Source of the DNA: Bacteroidota bacterium
Lineage (GTDB): Bacteria; Bacteroidota; Ignavibacteria; UBA10030; SZUA-254
NCBI GenBank assembly: GCA_036522515.1
Contig: DATDFQ010000029.1
Coordinates: 1 to 54,236, forward strand
Direction: 5' to 3'
Length of the DNA: 54,236 bases
Positions 25,982 to 34,987 of this stretch are shown piece by piece (positions within the stretch are counted from its first letter, which is position 1; each line of letters begins with the position of its first letter). The notes under the pieces are model-generated. The model was not told where the DNA came from and made no database searches. It saw only the letters and a program-made list of their open reading frames with translations. A program made the position numbers and the translations under genes.

Positions 25982-26050
25982 TTCCCCGGCCGGCAACTCC
26001 CGGTGCCTCCGGGGAACGGACGATGTGGGCGGTGCTCTCCCTCCGCCCAC
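25982..26050 (+). promoter_or_regulatory. two consecutive intercistronic hairpins
   Basis: TTCCCCGG (25982-25989) pairs with CCGGGGAA (26009-26016), and GTGGGCGG (26025-26032) pairs with CCGCCCAC (26043-26050). The second is followed by AAAGTCCATTTTT. They lie between the first and second genes of the operon and could stabilise the first cistron or attenuate read-through. Confidence 0.45.
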
Positions 26051-26098
26051 AAAGTCCATTTTTCACAACCCATGGGATCTCTCCGAAAAAGCACACGA

Positions 26099-29095
26099 AT
26101 GGGATCTAAGACGAAACGTTGGACTCTCATCCTCCTGTTTGCCTCATTGGCGGTCTCGCTGGGCGATACTGCCTACGCCGACATCTACGGAAGAATAAGA
26201 GGCCTCGTGAGGGACAAGAAATCGCACGAGCCCCTTGTCGGAGCGATCGTCCGCGTGGAGGGGACAAACCTGGGAGCGCTCACGGACGTCAAGGGAGAAT
26301 ACGTCATCCTCAAAGTCCCTCCGAACGTCTACTCGGTCAAGGTGAGTTATGTCGGCTATTCGGGGATCGAGGTGAAGAATGTGACGGTTGTTCAGGACAA
26401 TGCGTCGGAGATCAACGTCGACCTTGAAGAAAGCGCCGTCGATATACCGGTGACGCTTGTCGAAGTCGCAAGGGTTCCCCTCATTCGGCAGGATGTCTCC
26501 GCCTCCCAGGTAACGGTCTCGGCGCAGGACATTAAGAACCGGCCCACCGAATCGATTCAGTCGACGCTGAGCACGCTTCCCGGAGTCTCCACATTCAACG
26601 GGCAGTTTTACGTGCGGGGGGCGAGGGCGACCGAGGTACAGTACATCGTCGACGGAATACCGGTGACCAATCCCATCAACAACACCCTGATGATAGACAT
26701 CAATAAGGATGCCGTTCAGGACGTGTCCGTGCAGACCGGCGGCTTTTCTGCCGAGTACGGAAATGCGCTGGGCGGGATCATGAATGTGACCACAAAGGAC
26801 GGGGGGCCCAGGCTGGGCGGCTCACTCCGGTACATGACCGACAAACCCCTGACCTCAACGCAGCTCTACAACAACCAGAACATCTGGGACGCAACCTTCG
26901 GGGGACCGCTCATCGAACCGGTGCACTTTTTCCTGACCGGTTACCTGAATACACAGGATCTCCATACGAGAAGGGAGGTCATCGCTCCGGATGGGACGAA
27001 CCTCGGGAGGGCGCCTCACGCCGGCGCACAGAACTACAAGCTGAACGCGAAGCTGAAGGTTCCGGTCGGGAGCAGCATCGAGCTGCATCTGTTGGGCTCG
27101 CTCGACAGGAATCAGTCGCAGAATTACAGCCCCTACTGGCAGTTCGGTTCCGACCCCAACCAGCTGGACCGGTTGGGAGCGACATTTGACAAGGCGAGAT
27201 ATGTTGCGGCCTCCCTGGATCACACGGTGAGTGATAAGGCGTTTTACACGCTGACGGTCGGCTACCTCGACTATGATCATATTCAGGGTGAGTTGGACAG
27301 AAGCCAGTGGTCGGGCAATCAAATCGGAATTTCAACGCCCTGGACGCAGGATTTCAAGTTTCGGACGCCCTTCCTGAATACCGATTATCACATTCCCGGG
27401 AACCCCGGCACTTATTCGAAGTGGCAATGGAGGGACAGCCAGGGACCGGCGGATGTGCTCGCGGTGCGGAGCGGAGACTCCGTCTCGGTGAACAACCCGT
27501 ACGGGGTCCCCGGCGGAATCCTGAACACCATCGATGCGGATTATTTCCAGAATTTTGTCTATGCCGGCGACAACGATTTCTACGAACACGATAAGAACAG
27601 ACAATTATCGGCGCGCTTCGATCTGACGACGCAGTTTTCGACTGACCATGAATTGAAAGCGGGGTTCGAAATTGTTCAACAACGGGTCAACAGGTTCGTG
27701 ATAGGCGGCATGGGGACGTTTAACGGCGTCGGGGTAAGCTATCCGGTGATCGACTTCTACGAGAAATCACCGGGCGGGTCCGGACTCTCGGTGACGGACG
27801 GCAACGATCTCGGGACCGGGTATACTCCGATCACAACCGCCGCCTATGTGCAGTACCAGTTGCGCTATCAGGGGATGTACATCAATCTGGGCCTGCGCTA
27901 CGATCACTACAACGCCCGGACGGAGTATAGGATAAACCCGATCGATCCTTCCCAGGCGGATCCATTTCTTCAAGCGAGAGCCTTTTCGGAACCGGAGTCT
28001 CAATTGAGCCCGCGGGTCGGCATTGCATTCCCGATCACAGACCGCATTGTCTTGCGGTTTAACTACGGACAATTCTTTTCGCGCCCCTCCATGACGAGCA
28101 TGTTCAGCCACCTCTGGAACAATTTCAACCAGGCCGACGTGAACCAGGGGAATCCGAACATCGCCGCCCAGAGGACCACCTCTTACGAACTGGGGCTCTC
28201 CTGGCTGTTGAGGGACGACCTGGCGTTCGATGCCACCGCATTTAACAAGAGTATGTTTTATCTTGAGGGGTACCGGGAAGTCCTGGGTCCGAACCTGAGA
28301 TGGTTCTTTCAGGATCAGAACAAGGAATACGGAAATTCCTACGGCGCGGAACTGTCGTTGAGGAAGAGGTACGGCGACTGGGTCTCGGGAACTCTCAACT
28401 ACACTCTGTCGTACGCCAACGGCACCTCGTCAGACGTCTCGGAACTCTCCCGCTATCCCATCACCGCAGCGACATTTGCGAAGTCTCTCGGCTATCAGCC
28501 GCTCTATCCGGAGGATTTGAGGCCGATGGCTTTTGACCGGCGACATGTGGTCAATCTGGTGCTCGACTTCAACGTCCCTATCGGGGAAGGTCCGGACTTG
28601 TTCGGAAGCAAAGTGCTTTCCGGGTTTGGAATCAATCTGACGGGTAACTATCAGAGCGGCACGCCCTACACGCCGCTCACGTCTTTTTTCATGACCCTGA
28701 CGAGCGATCAGTACAACTCCGCGAGCTTCCCGGCCACGGCCAGTTTTGACATGAGAATCCACAAGGACTTTCTCGGCTGGAGCGGAATCAAGATCGGAAT
28801 CTTCGCAAACATCTACAACGTGTTCAACCTGAATACACCGTTCGCCGTTTTCAAGGGATCCGGAAATGCGGACAGTCCGATGTACCTGATCACGCCCGGC
28901 GCCATCTCTCCGGAGTCATATCCGTCAACGAGCCCCCTCTATTCAAAAGTGGCGGATTCAAATCATGACGGGATCCTCTCACCACAGGAAAGGTTTGCCG
29001 CCTACCAAAGGCTCCAGCAGGATATGCTTGGTTTCATGCCGAATTACGCCCTACCCAGAAGGGCGCTCTTTGGAATCGAATTGAGTCTGGAATGA
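26099..29095 (+). CDS. TonB-dependent outer-membrane receptor with carboxypeptidase-like N-domain
   Basis: About 998 residues from the ATG at 26099, which gives a clean signal peptide (cut after AYA, before DIYGRIRG). An earlier in-frame ATG (26072) adds nine residues, and a still longer reading to 26003 lacks support. The order is: carboxypeptidase-regulatory-like domain (about 28-110, LVGAIVRVEGTNLGALTD), plug domain (about 150-250, LPGVSTFNGQFYVRGARA, VDGIPVTNP, TGGFSAEYGNALGG), and a 22-strand-type barrel to the end (RRALFGIELSLE). It imports large solutes across the outer membrane using TonB energy. It is SusC-like in architecture, but no SusD follows; the 944-residue gene overlaps its stop by four bases instead. 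ATGGGATCT occurs twice at the start, at 26072 and 26099. Confidence 0.93.
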   Translation: MGSKTKRWTLILLFASLAVSLGDTAYADIYGRIRGLVRDKKSHEPLVGAIVRVEGTNLGALTDVKGEYVILKVPPNVYSVKVSYVGYSGIEVKNVTVVQDNASEINVDLEESAVDIPVTLVEVARVPLIRQDVSASQVTVSAQDIKNRPTESIQSTLSTLPGVSTFNGQFYVRGARATEVQYIVDGIPVTNPINNTLMIDINKDAVQDVSVQTGGFSAEYGNALGGIMNVTTKDGGPRLGGSLRYMTDKPLTSTQLYNNQNIWDATFGGPLIEPVHFFLTGYLNTQDLHTRREVIAPDGTNLGRAPHAGAQNYKLNAKLKVPVGSSIELHLLGSLDRNQSQNYSPYWQFGSDPNQLDRLGATFDKARYVAASLDHTVSDKAFYTLTVGYLDYDHIQGELDRSQWSGNQIGISTPWTQDFKFRTPFLNTDYHIPGNPGTYSKWQWRDSQGPADVLAVRSGDSVSVNNPYGVPGGILNTIDADYFQNFVYAGDNDFYEHDKNRQLSARFDLTTQFSTDHELKAGFEIVQQRVNRFVIGGMGTFNGVGVSYPVIDFYEKSPGGSGLSVTDGNDLGTGYTPITTAAYVQYQLRYQGMYINLGLRYDHYNARTEYRINPIDPSQADPFLQARAFSEPESQLSPRVGIAFPITDRIVLRFNYGQFFSRPSMTSMFSHLWNNFNQADVNQGNPNIAAQRTTSYELGLSWLLRDDLAFDATAFNKSMFYLEGYREVLGPNLRWFFQDQNKEYGNSYGAELSLRKRYGDWVSGTLNYTLSYANGTSSDVSELSRYPITAATFAKSLGYQPLYPEDLRPMAFDRRHVVNLVLDFNVPIGEGPDLFGSKVLSGFGINLTGNYQSGTPYTPLTSFFMTLTSDQYNSASFPATASFDMRIHKDFLGWSGIKIGIFANIYNVFNLNTPFAVFKGSGNADSPMYLITPGAISPESYPSTSPLYSKVADSNHDGILSPQERFAAYQRLQQDMLGFMPNYALPRRALFGIELSLE

Positions 29096-31926
29096 ACCCT
29101 CAAGAGAGAAAACCGGGCGGTGAAAATCCCCGCAAGAGCCGGGTCGCCCGTCTGAACATCGCGCTTTCCCGGGGGCTAATGCTCCTCGCTATCGCTTCCA
29201 TTCTTCCGGCGTCCCGGGAAGCTTCCGGTGGCGCGAAGAAGAAGCCCGTTACGGATCAAATCGACATCTACACCCTGAAGTACATCTACGGACGCTACGA
29301 AATGCCGATCACGAACGACGGCCGGTTTGGATATGATCCGGCGTACAATGTTCCCGGAGGCACCAGGTGGCCGCAAGGGACAAAGTGCGGATATATTTTT
29401 GGCGGAGGAGTCTGGGTCGGAGCGCTGGTCGACAGCGTCAAATCGGTTGCGATCGGCTACAATCCCACAAATATTCAGACAGAGATGGTTCCCGGCGCGC
29501 CGCCAAACGAACCCGGGTATTCGGACCCTACGAAGAGGGTTTACCTCAGCAGCGATTATCCCGATCCCAATCTTCCCCCCTGGCCTTTTGGATATAATTC
29601 GGACGGTACTGCGAAAGCGATCTCGCAGATGGATTCGTGGAGCCAGTGTAACGACCTCGACCCGTCGCATAAATTCGCAGGAGCGCTTCCTCTGGGCGCG
29701 CTCGTCACCACACAAACGTATTCCTGGAGCAGCAGTTTTCGCGACGTTCAGGACATTGTATTTTTCAAATACACGATAAAGAATATCCGTCCGGACCATA
29801 AAACCTGGCAAAACGCGTACATCGGGACTGCGATCGATGCCGATATCGGCGATCCGACGAATGACTTCTGCGGCGCGTTTCCTGATCTGAACTTTGGTTT
29901 TCTCTACAGCGCGGCCCAACTTTCAGCCTATGAACTGACGTTGCCGTACCCTCCCGGTTTGGTGGGCGTGCAGTTTCTTGACGGGCCCGTCAAAGACACC
30001 GCAACCGGCGAGGGGGTATTGCATTCCTACGTCCGGTGGTCGAGCGAACTCAGCCCCAATAACGACGAACAATGGTACGATCTCCTGGCGTCGGGCCAAA
30101 GGGATACCGTCGACGGCGAGCCGGGGGATAAACGAATGTTGATGAGCAACGGTCCGTTTACACTCGCCTACGGGGACTCGGTCCAATTCATCATGGCCGT
30201 ATGTTTCGCGGAGCCCGACTGGTATTTCGACGCGTCCCTCAAGGGCACCGCGGCTGTCTATCCCAACCAGCTCAGGAAAGTCGCTTCCAACGCGGTTTAC
30301 ATTTACCATCACGACTTCCTCTTTCCTCAACCGCCCAGCCTTCCACACCTGACGCTGCTCCCCGAGGACGGGAAGATGGTCGTAACGTGGGATGCTTCCA
30401 GCGAACAAAGCGTAGAACCGGTCACTGCGTTGCCCAACACAGATCCGCATAACTTCGAGGGCTATCGGCTCTATAAGAGTACGTCCGGGGTGAACGGCAC
30501 GTTCCAGCTTCTGGGCGACTGGGATCTGGTCGATCGCGATGACCTGGGAAGACCGATCGGCAGGAACTCGGGGCTGGCGCATTCCTACATAGACCGGGGG
30601 CTCACGGACGGCAAGAATGTATTCTATAGCGTCACTGCGTATGCCAGGGGAGAATATCCTCCCGGCCATTACGGTGATATCGCTTATGAGGTCGTTGCCC
30701 CGTTGGAGACAGGCATGATCTTCGGAGTGAATTTCAACGCCGCGGTTCCCCAACCACCCGCTTCTAATTATACCACGCCCGGTTTGAGCAACTATCACGT
30801 GAGTTCAAGGGACTCAGGGAGCTTGCGGCTGACCGTGGCCGCAGATTTCCTCGTGGTTGACAAAGTGAAGAGCGGGCCCTACAAACTTGAATTTGGAAGC
30901 CCCCCCGATATTCGGATCGATCTGGCTTCGGCAGTTCAGGGCCCGAATATCTATGTCGTGGATGCTTCGACGGGAGACACCGTCGCGACGACGATGAATT
31001 TTCCGATTACGGAGCCCCCCGCGACGGTCGCCTCGGATTTCTTCAATGGAATGGAGCTCAAGTTTACCGGACCGGTCCTGGTGGGAAATGACATCGAATC
31101 CGCATCCTTTAGGTCGCCCAGGCCTCAAACGGTGTTGACAGCCGCCACCGACTTCACCGGCGACTATTTTACCGCGCAGACGGCGATCATCCGTCAGCCG
31201 CCTCTCGCATCCTTCTTCCTGGCGCACACCTACTTGATATATTTTGTGACCCCGCTGATTGTGAACGTCTACGATATGACGGCGGGGGTACAGCTCGGAT
31301 TTTCGCTGAGGACCCTCGGGTATGACTACGGGGTCGCTAATTATGTCGGCACCCCCGCCGTCGATCCCCAGACCGGTGATACCTCCTGGACGTGGTCGAA
31401 CAGCCCTCCGGGTTTCAAACGCAATCCGGATCCCTCGGCCAACGGCTTCAAATTCTATCTTCCGGGCGGATTCATATTCGTGCAGGACGTGCATCACACG
31501 ATACAGGCGGGGGATTCTCTTTTCGTCGCTTTTTCCGGCTACTCGTCTCCGCATTCGGGGGACGTGGTGACTTTTACGGTGAATGGAAGCAAGGTTAACT
31601 ATCAAACCGATCTCTCTGTTGTCAAGGTCGTTCCAAACCCCTACCTCGTGCGCGCTCCCTGGGATCTCGACAATGATTATCAGAAAATCGAGTTTATCAA
31701 CCTCCCCAGCGAATGTACGATCAGGATCTATACCGTGGCGGGGGATCTGCTGCAAACGATAGAACATTCCAGTCCTTATCCGGGCGGCTTTACAAACCAG
31801 TCGGCCGGCACCGCCTATTGGAATTTCCAGACTCGAAACAATCAGAAAATCGCCACGGGAGTGTACGTCTACTATGTCACCTCGCCGTTTGGCACCACGA
31901 CCGGCCGGTTTGCGGTGATCCGATGA
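29092..31926 (+). CDS. large secreted/surface partner of the TonB receptor (FN3-like, T9SS-like tail)
   Basis: The 944-residue protein has a long n-region and hydrophobic core (LMLLAIASILPASREASGG). The N-terminal half is beta-rich with repeated Y/W/G motifs (KCGYIFGGGVWVGALVDSVK, YNPTNIQTEM). A fibronectin-III-like domain lies about 413-540 (KMVVTWDASSE, GYRLYKSTSG, FYSVTAYARGEYPPG). The C-terminus (VVKVVPNPYLVRAPWD, CTIRIYTVAGDL, TGVYVYYVTS) is a sorting-domain-like module with the VVPNPY variant. From memory, proteins of this kind follow TonB receptors and precede PorV-type barrels in Ignavibacteria-like genomes. It overlaps both neighbours by four bases. A substrate-capture role in place of SusD is an inference. 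Confidence 0.75.
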   Translation: MNPQERKPGGENPRKSRVARLNIALSRGLMLLAIASILPASREASGGAKKKPVTDQIDIYTLKYIYGRYEMPITNDGRFGYDPAYNVPGGTRWPQGTKCGYIFGGGVWVGALVDSVKSVAIGYNPTNIQTEMVPGAPPNEPGYSDPTKRVYLSSDYPDPNLPPWPFGYNSDGTAKAISQMDSWSQCNDLDPSHKFAGALPLGALVTTQTYSWSSSFRDVQDIVFFKYTIKNIRPDHKTWQNAYIGTAIDADIGDPTNDFCGAFPDLNFGFLYSAAQLSAYELTLPYPPGLVGVQFLDGPVKDTATGEGVLHSYVRWSSELSPNNDEQWYDLLASGQRDTVDGEPGDKRMLMSNGPFTLAYGDSVQFIMAVCFAEPDWYFDASLKGTAAVYPNQLRKVASNAVYIYHHDFLFPQPPSLPHLTLLPEDGKMVVTWDASSEQSVEPVTALPNTDPHNFEGYRLYKSTSGVNGTFQLLGDWDLVDRDDLGRPIGRNSGLAHSYIDRGLTDGKNVFYSVTAYARGEYPPGHYGDIAYEVVAPLETGMIFGVNFNAAVPQPPASNYTTPGLSNYHVSSRDSGSLRLTVAADFLVVDKVKSGPYKLEFGSPPDIRIDLASAVQGPNIYVVDASTGDTVATTMNFPITEPPATVASDFFNGMELKFTGPVLVGNDIESASFRSPRPQTVLTAATDFTGDYFTAQTAIIRQPPLASFFLAHTYLIYFVTPLIVNVYDMTAGVQLGFSLRTLGYDYGVANYVGTPAVDPQTGDTSWTWSNSPPGFKRNPDPSANGFKFYLPGGFIFVQDVHHTIQAGDSLFVAFSGYSSPHSGDVVTFTVNGSKVNYQTDLSVVKVVPNPYLVRAPWDLDNDYQKIEFINLPSECTIRIYTVAGDLLQTIEHSSPYPGGFTNQSAGTAYWNFQTRNNQKIATGVYVYYVTSPFGTTTGRFAVIR

Positions 31927-32924
31927 TGCGCGCTCGAACCATCACCATATCCCTGGCAACGCTCCTTTCGATCGCTTCACCGGCGCTGGGCCAGATCAGC
32001 AGCAACGCCGGCACATCGGGCTTCCAGTTCCTGAAAATCGGTGTGGGAGCACACGAGACGGCCCTAGCAGGCGCAGGGACAGCCACCGTCAGCGGCCCCG
32101 AGGCCGTCTTCTGGAATGTTGCGGGCATAACGAAAGACGAACAGCGGAGCGCCCTCTTCTTTTACAATTCCTGGTTCGCCTCCATCAAGCAGGATTTTCT
32201 TGCGGTCTCTCTTCCCCTCGGAGACAACAATTTCGCCGGCTTCAGCGCGAACATTGTCGCCCTCGGTCAAATGGACGAAACGACGGTGGATCAGCCGCAG
32301 GGGACAGGGAGGTCCTTCACAGCCGGGGACCTTGCCCTGAGCGCTTCCTATGCAAGGCGCATCACGGATTGGGTGAGCGCAGGAATAACGGCGAAATATG
32401 TCAATGAGCAAATCTGGGACCTGGTGAGCGACGGATGGGCCTTCGATCTGGGGCTCGCTTATGACAACGACCGGCTCCATCTCGGCATGGTCATCAAGGA
32501 CTTCGGGGCGAACAAACAGATTTCAGGCGCCCAGCTCCAATCCCTCCAGCAATTATATCCCGACTGGCAGACCTCCACGGTGCAGGTTGGTCTGGTCCCG
32601 AGACCGGTCTCCCTGCCGACCTCCTTCTCGGCCGGGGCAGGATACGATTTCCTGAAAAACGAATTTCACCGGGCGACGGTTCTTGGAAACCTGGAATACT
32701 TCAACGACAACGGTGAAACATACAACCTGGCGGGTGAATATACCTACCTCAATCTCTATTCGGCAATGATGGGGTACAGATTTCATACCGATATCTACGG
32801 TTTGACCGTCGGGGCGAGCGTTCACGCTTCAGTGGGGGGCTCGGTTGTGGGCTTTAGTTTTGCCGCGGTGCAAATGAAGGACTTTGGATATCGGGAACAA
32901 TTTCAAATTACTCTCTCCCTATAA
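31923..32924 (+). CDS. PorV/PorQ-family outer-membrane beta-barrel protein
   Basis: 333 residues from ATG 31923, which overlaps the previous stop by four bases; a longer upstream reading at 31713 is an artefact inside the preceding gene. The signal peptide ends at PALG before QISSNAG. The mature start GTSGFQFLKIGVGAHETALAGAGTA and GPEAVFWNVAGI are the hallmark of PorV/PorQ (FadL-like) barrels. PorV is the T9SS shuttle that carries cargo to the sortase, and paralogues occur beside TonB-receptor clusters. Here it probably serves the surface proteins of this operon, as a cargo-specific shuttle or small-solute channel. The C-terminal strand ends FQITLSL. No lipobox is seen. Confidence 0.87.
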   Translation: MMRARTITISLATLLSIASPALGQISSNAGTSGFQFLKIGVGAHETALAGAGTATVSGPEAVFWNVAGITKDEQRSALFFYNSWFASIKQDFLAVSLPLGDNNFAGFSANIVALGQMDETTVDQPQGTGRSFTAGDLALSASYARRITDWVSAGITAKYVNEQIWDLVSDGWAFDLGLAYDNDRLHLGMVIKDFGANKQISGAQLQSLQQLYPDWQTSTVQVGLVPRPVSLPTSFSAGAGYDFLKNEFHRATVLGNLEYFNDNGETYNLAGEYTYLNLYSAMMGYRFHTDIYGLTVGASVHASVGGSVVGFSFAAVQMKDFGYREQFQITLSL

Positions 32925-32960
32925 AGACGAAGAGAGACGGGGACACGAGAACGTAAAGCA

Positions 32961-33827
32961 ATGACAGACCGGATAGCGATTTCTGGAACCGAGTTTCCTC
33001 ACAGACCCCTCAAGGAGCTCCTCGATGTTGCGGATCAACTTGAGGTGAAGAATCTCGAGCTCTGGTTGCCGCATAATTTCAAGCTGGAGGAGCTCTCGCT
33101 CGTCGAGAAGGAACTCTCGAGCCGGGATCTCCGGGCTGTGGTGGTATCGACCTGGACGCAAATGAATCTTCCGGGCGATGTAAAAGAGCGCCAGGAGCTC
33201 ATCAGTCAAAGCATCTTCGCCGCAAAGCGGCTGGGGGCCTCTTCGGTCAACACCTACTTTGGGGCGAATCCCTCAAGGTCCCCGGAGGAGGCGGTTCAGC
33301 GATACAAAACGAACATCGCTCCCTGTCTTGAAGACGCTGAGAAAGCCGGGATCGGGATCACCCTGGAGAACGAGTTTGACGTCACCGGAACCGATCCGAC
33401 AAGACGGGCTCTGGCGGTGTTGGATATCGCCAAAGCCGTCGGCTCGCCCCTGTTCAAGCTTACCTATGATCCGTGCAATTTCTACTTCGCGGGGGAGGAA
33501 GCGTATCCGTACGCGTACCATCTGATCAAAGAGCGGATCGGCTATGTGCACTTAAAGAACGGAATGAAGTATGATCCCCGGATTCATCCGGTTCCGCCGG
33601 ATGATTTTTTATGGAAAGACAAATCGGGAGATTATGTTTGCTGCCCCTTGGGCGAGGGAGCCGTCAATATTGAGAACCTTCTCAAAGCGCTTTCGGCCGG
33701 CGGCTACGATGGATACATCTGTTTGGAACCCCACGTGCCCCCGGACATTCTGGTCGAGACATTCCGGGACGCACTCGAGTATGTGAAGGCCCACCAGCCA
33801 AAATCACATGAATGGACGGAAAAATGA
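32961..33827 (+). CDS. sugar phosphate isomerase/epimerase-like TIM-barrel protein
   Basis: A 288-residue protein of the xylose-isomerase-like/AP-endonuclease-2 TIM-barrel family. Metal-ligand candidates are E136 in TLENEF, D in TYDPCNFYF (near 170), H in GYVHLKNGM and E in ICLEPHV near the C-terminus, in the order seen in IolE/IolI and ketose epimerases. These enzymes isomerise or dehydrate sugars and cyclitols with a divalent metal. The substrate is not predictable. No signal peptide, so it is cytosolic. It is 36 bases after the PorV-like gene and overlaps the zinc dehydrogenase by four bases (ATGA), so the pair probably acts on the same imported sugar. Confidence 0.85.
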   Translation: MTDRIAISGTEFPHRPLKELLDVADQLEVKNLELWLPHNFKLEELSLVEKELSSRDLRAVVVSTWTQMNLPGDVKERQELISQSIFAAKRLGASSVNTYFGANPSRSPEEAVQRYKTNIAPCLEDAEKAGIGITLENEFDVTGTDPTRRALAVLDIAKAVGSPLFKLTYDPCNFYFAGEEAYPYAYHLIKERIGYVHLKNGMKYDPRIHPVPPDDFLWKDKSGDYVCCPLGEGAVNIENLLKALSAGGYDGYICLEPHVPPDILVETFRDALEYVKAHQPKSHEWTEK

Positions 33828-34816
33828 AGGCAGCAATTATTGAATCGCCGGGAGAATTGCACATCAAGGACGTGCCCGATCCGTCCTGCGCCCCCGATGA
33901 AGTCATTCTGAAGGTGGGGTATTCTTCGATTTGCAACGCCACCGACGTGCATATCTGGCAGGGCACGTTTCCGGCCGAGGCCTGCCCTCCCTATCCGCAT
34001 GTTCTCGGCCATGAATGCTCGGGATCGATCGTTGAAATCGGGAAAGAAGTCGACGGGTGGAGTCTCGGCGACCGGGTCTCGTTTTGGGTGAAAATGAGCG
34101 GGGCATTCGGCGAGTATAACGCCGTAAAGATTAACAAGCTCGCTTCGGTCAAACTCAGCGATACGTTCGACGAGAAGGCGGCGCCCGTCATGGAGGTGGT
34201 CGGAGGCACCCTCCGGTGCATGTATAACAACGGTATGCAAATTGGCGACGTGGTTGTCGTGTTCGGACAGGGGCCGACGGGGCTCTTGCTCATGCAGGAA
34301 GCAAAACTGTTCGGGGCGGCGGTTGTCGGCGCGGTCGACGTCTTTGATTTCAGGTTGCGGAAGTCGTCGGAGCTGGGCGCAGACTTCGTTTTCAACCTGT
34401 TGGGGAAGGACCAGCAAACAGCCTTCGAAGAGATGAGAAAGACCCTCGGACAGGTTGATTTTGTCATTGATGCGATGGGAAACCATCGCTGGAAAAAGGG
34501 AAACGCCATCGACCTGGGACTCTCTCTTCTGAGGCGCGGCGGGATTTATCAGGTGTTCGGGCACCCAACCGAGGATCAGCCTGTGAATATCAGGAGGCTC
34601 AGCAACGAGAATTACACGATGCGCGGATTTGAACCCGGTTTTGACATCTCCAGACGTCTTATTAGATTTGGGGAGGGGCTCGTCGCATCGGGCAGGCTCA
34701 AAGTGAACGAGATGATTACGCACTCTTTACCTCTCACGGATCTTGAACGCGGGCTCAAGCTCTGCAGGGACTCTCATCAAGAGACCATTAAAGTCGTCGT
34801 CAAGGTGGGCTCCTGA
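33824..34816 (+). CDS. zinc-dependent MDR dehydrogenase lacking the structural-zinc lobe
   Basis: About 330 residues. I prefer the ATG at 33824 (protein MKAAIIESPGELHIK, four-base overlap with the isomerase stop) over 33812. Catalytic zinc ligands are present: C in SICNATDVHI and H-E in LGHECSG. The Rossmann motif is FGQGPTGLLLMQEAK. The four-cysteine structural-zinc loop seen in most sorbitol/threonine dehydrogenases is absent; that region reads SFWVKMSGAFGEY. The enzyme probably oxidises a sugar or sugar-alcohol hydroxyl with NAD(P)+. Position after the isomerase suggests a two-step oxidation/isomerisation. It is cytosolic, followed by a 171-bp gap before the amidohydrolase. Confidence 0.86.
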   Translation: MKAAIIESPGELHIKDVPDPSCAPDEVILKVGYSSICNATDVHIWQGTFPAEACPPYPHVLGHECSGSIVEIGKEVDGWSLGDRVSFWVKMSGAFGEYNAVKINKLASVKLSDTFDEKAAPVMEVVGGTLRCMYNNGMQIGDVVVVFGQGPTGLLLMQEAKLFGAAVVGAVDVFDFRLRKSSELGADFVFNLLGKDQQTAFEEMRKTLGQVDFVIDAMGNHRWKKGNAIDLGLSLLRRGGIYQVFGHPTEDQPVNIRRLSNENYTMRGFEPGFDISRRLIRFGEGLVASGRLKVNEMITHSLPLTDLERGLKLCRDSHQETIKVVVKVGS

Positions 34817-34987
34817 CGCAACCCTCCGGTGCGCAGATCGGTTCCTCATTCCAGGCGGACAGATCTCTCTTCAGCCGCGAGTGCTCCGCAAAGAACCCCG
34901 TGAGGGCCGGCAAATCGCACGCGTGTGCCGCCCCGGGCCCCCCATGCCCTTCCACGGATTCAGAGCGGTAGTGCAATCAAAACTCAG

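Noticed and set aside
31713..31922. Upstream extension of the PorV-like gene
   Set aside because: The extension lies inside the preceding gene in another frame and precedes the signal peptide; the ATG at 31923 overlaps the stop and gives a normal export signal.
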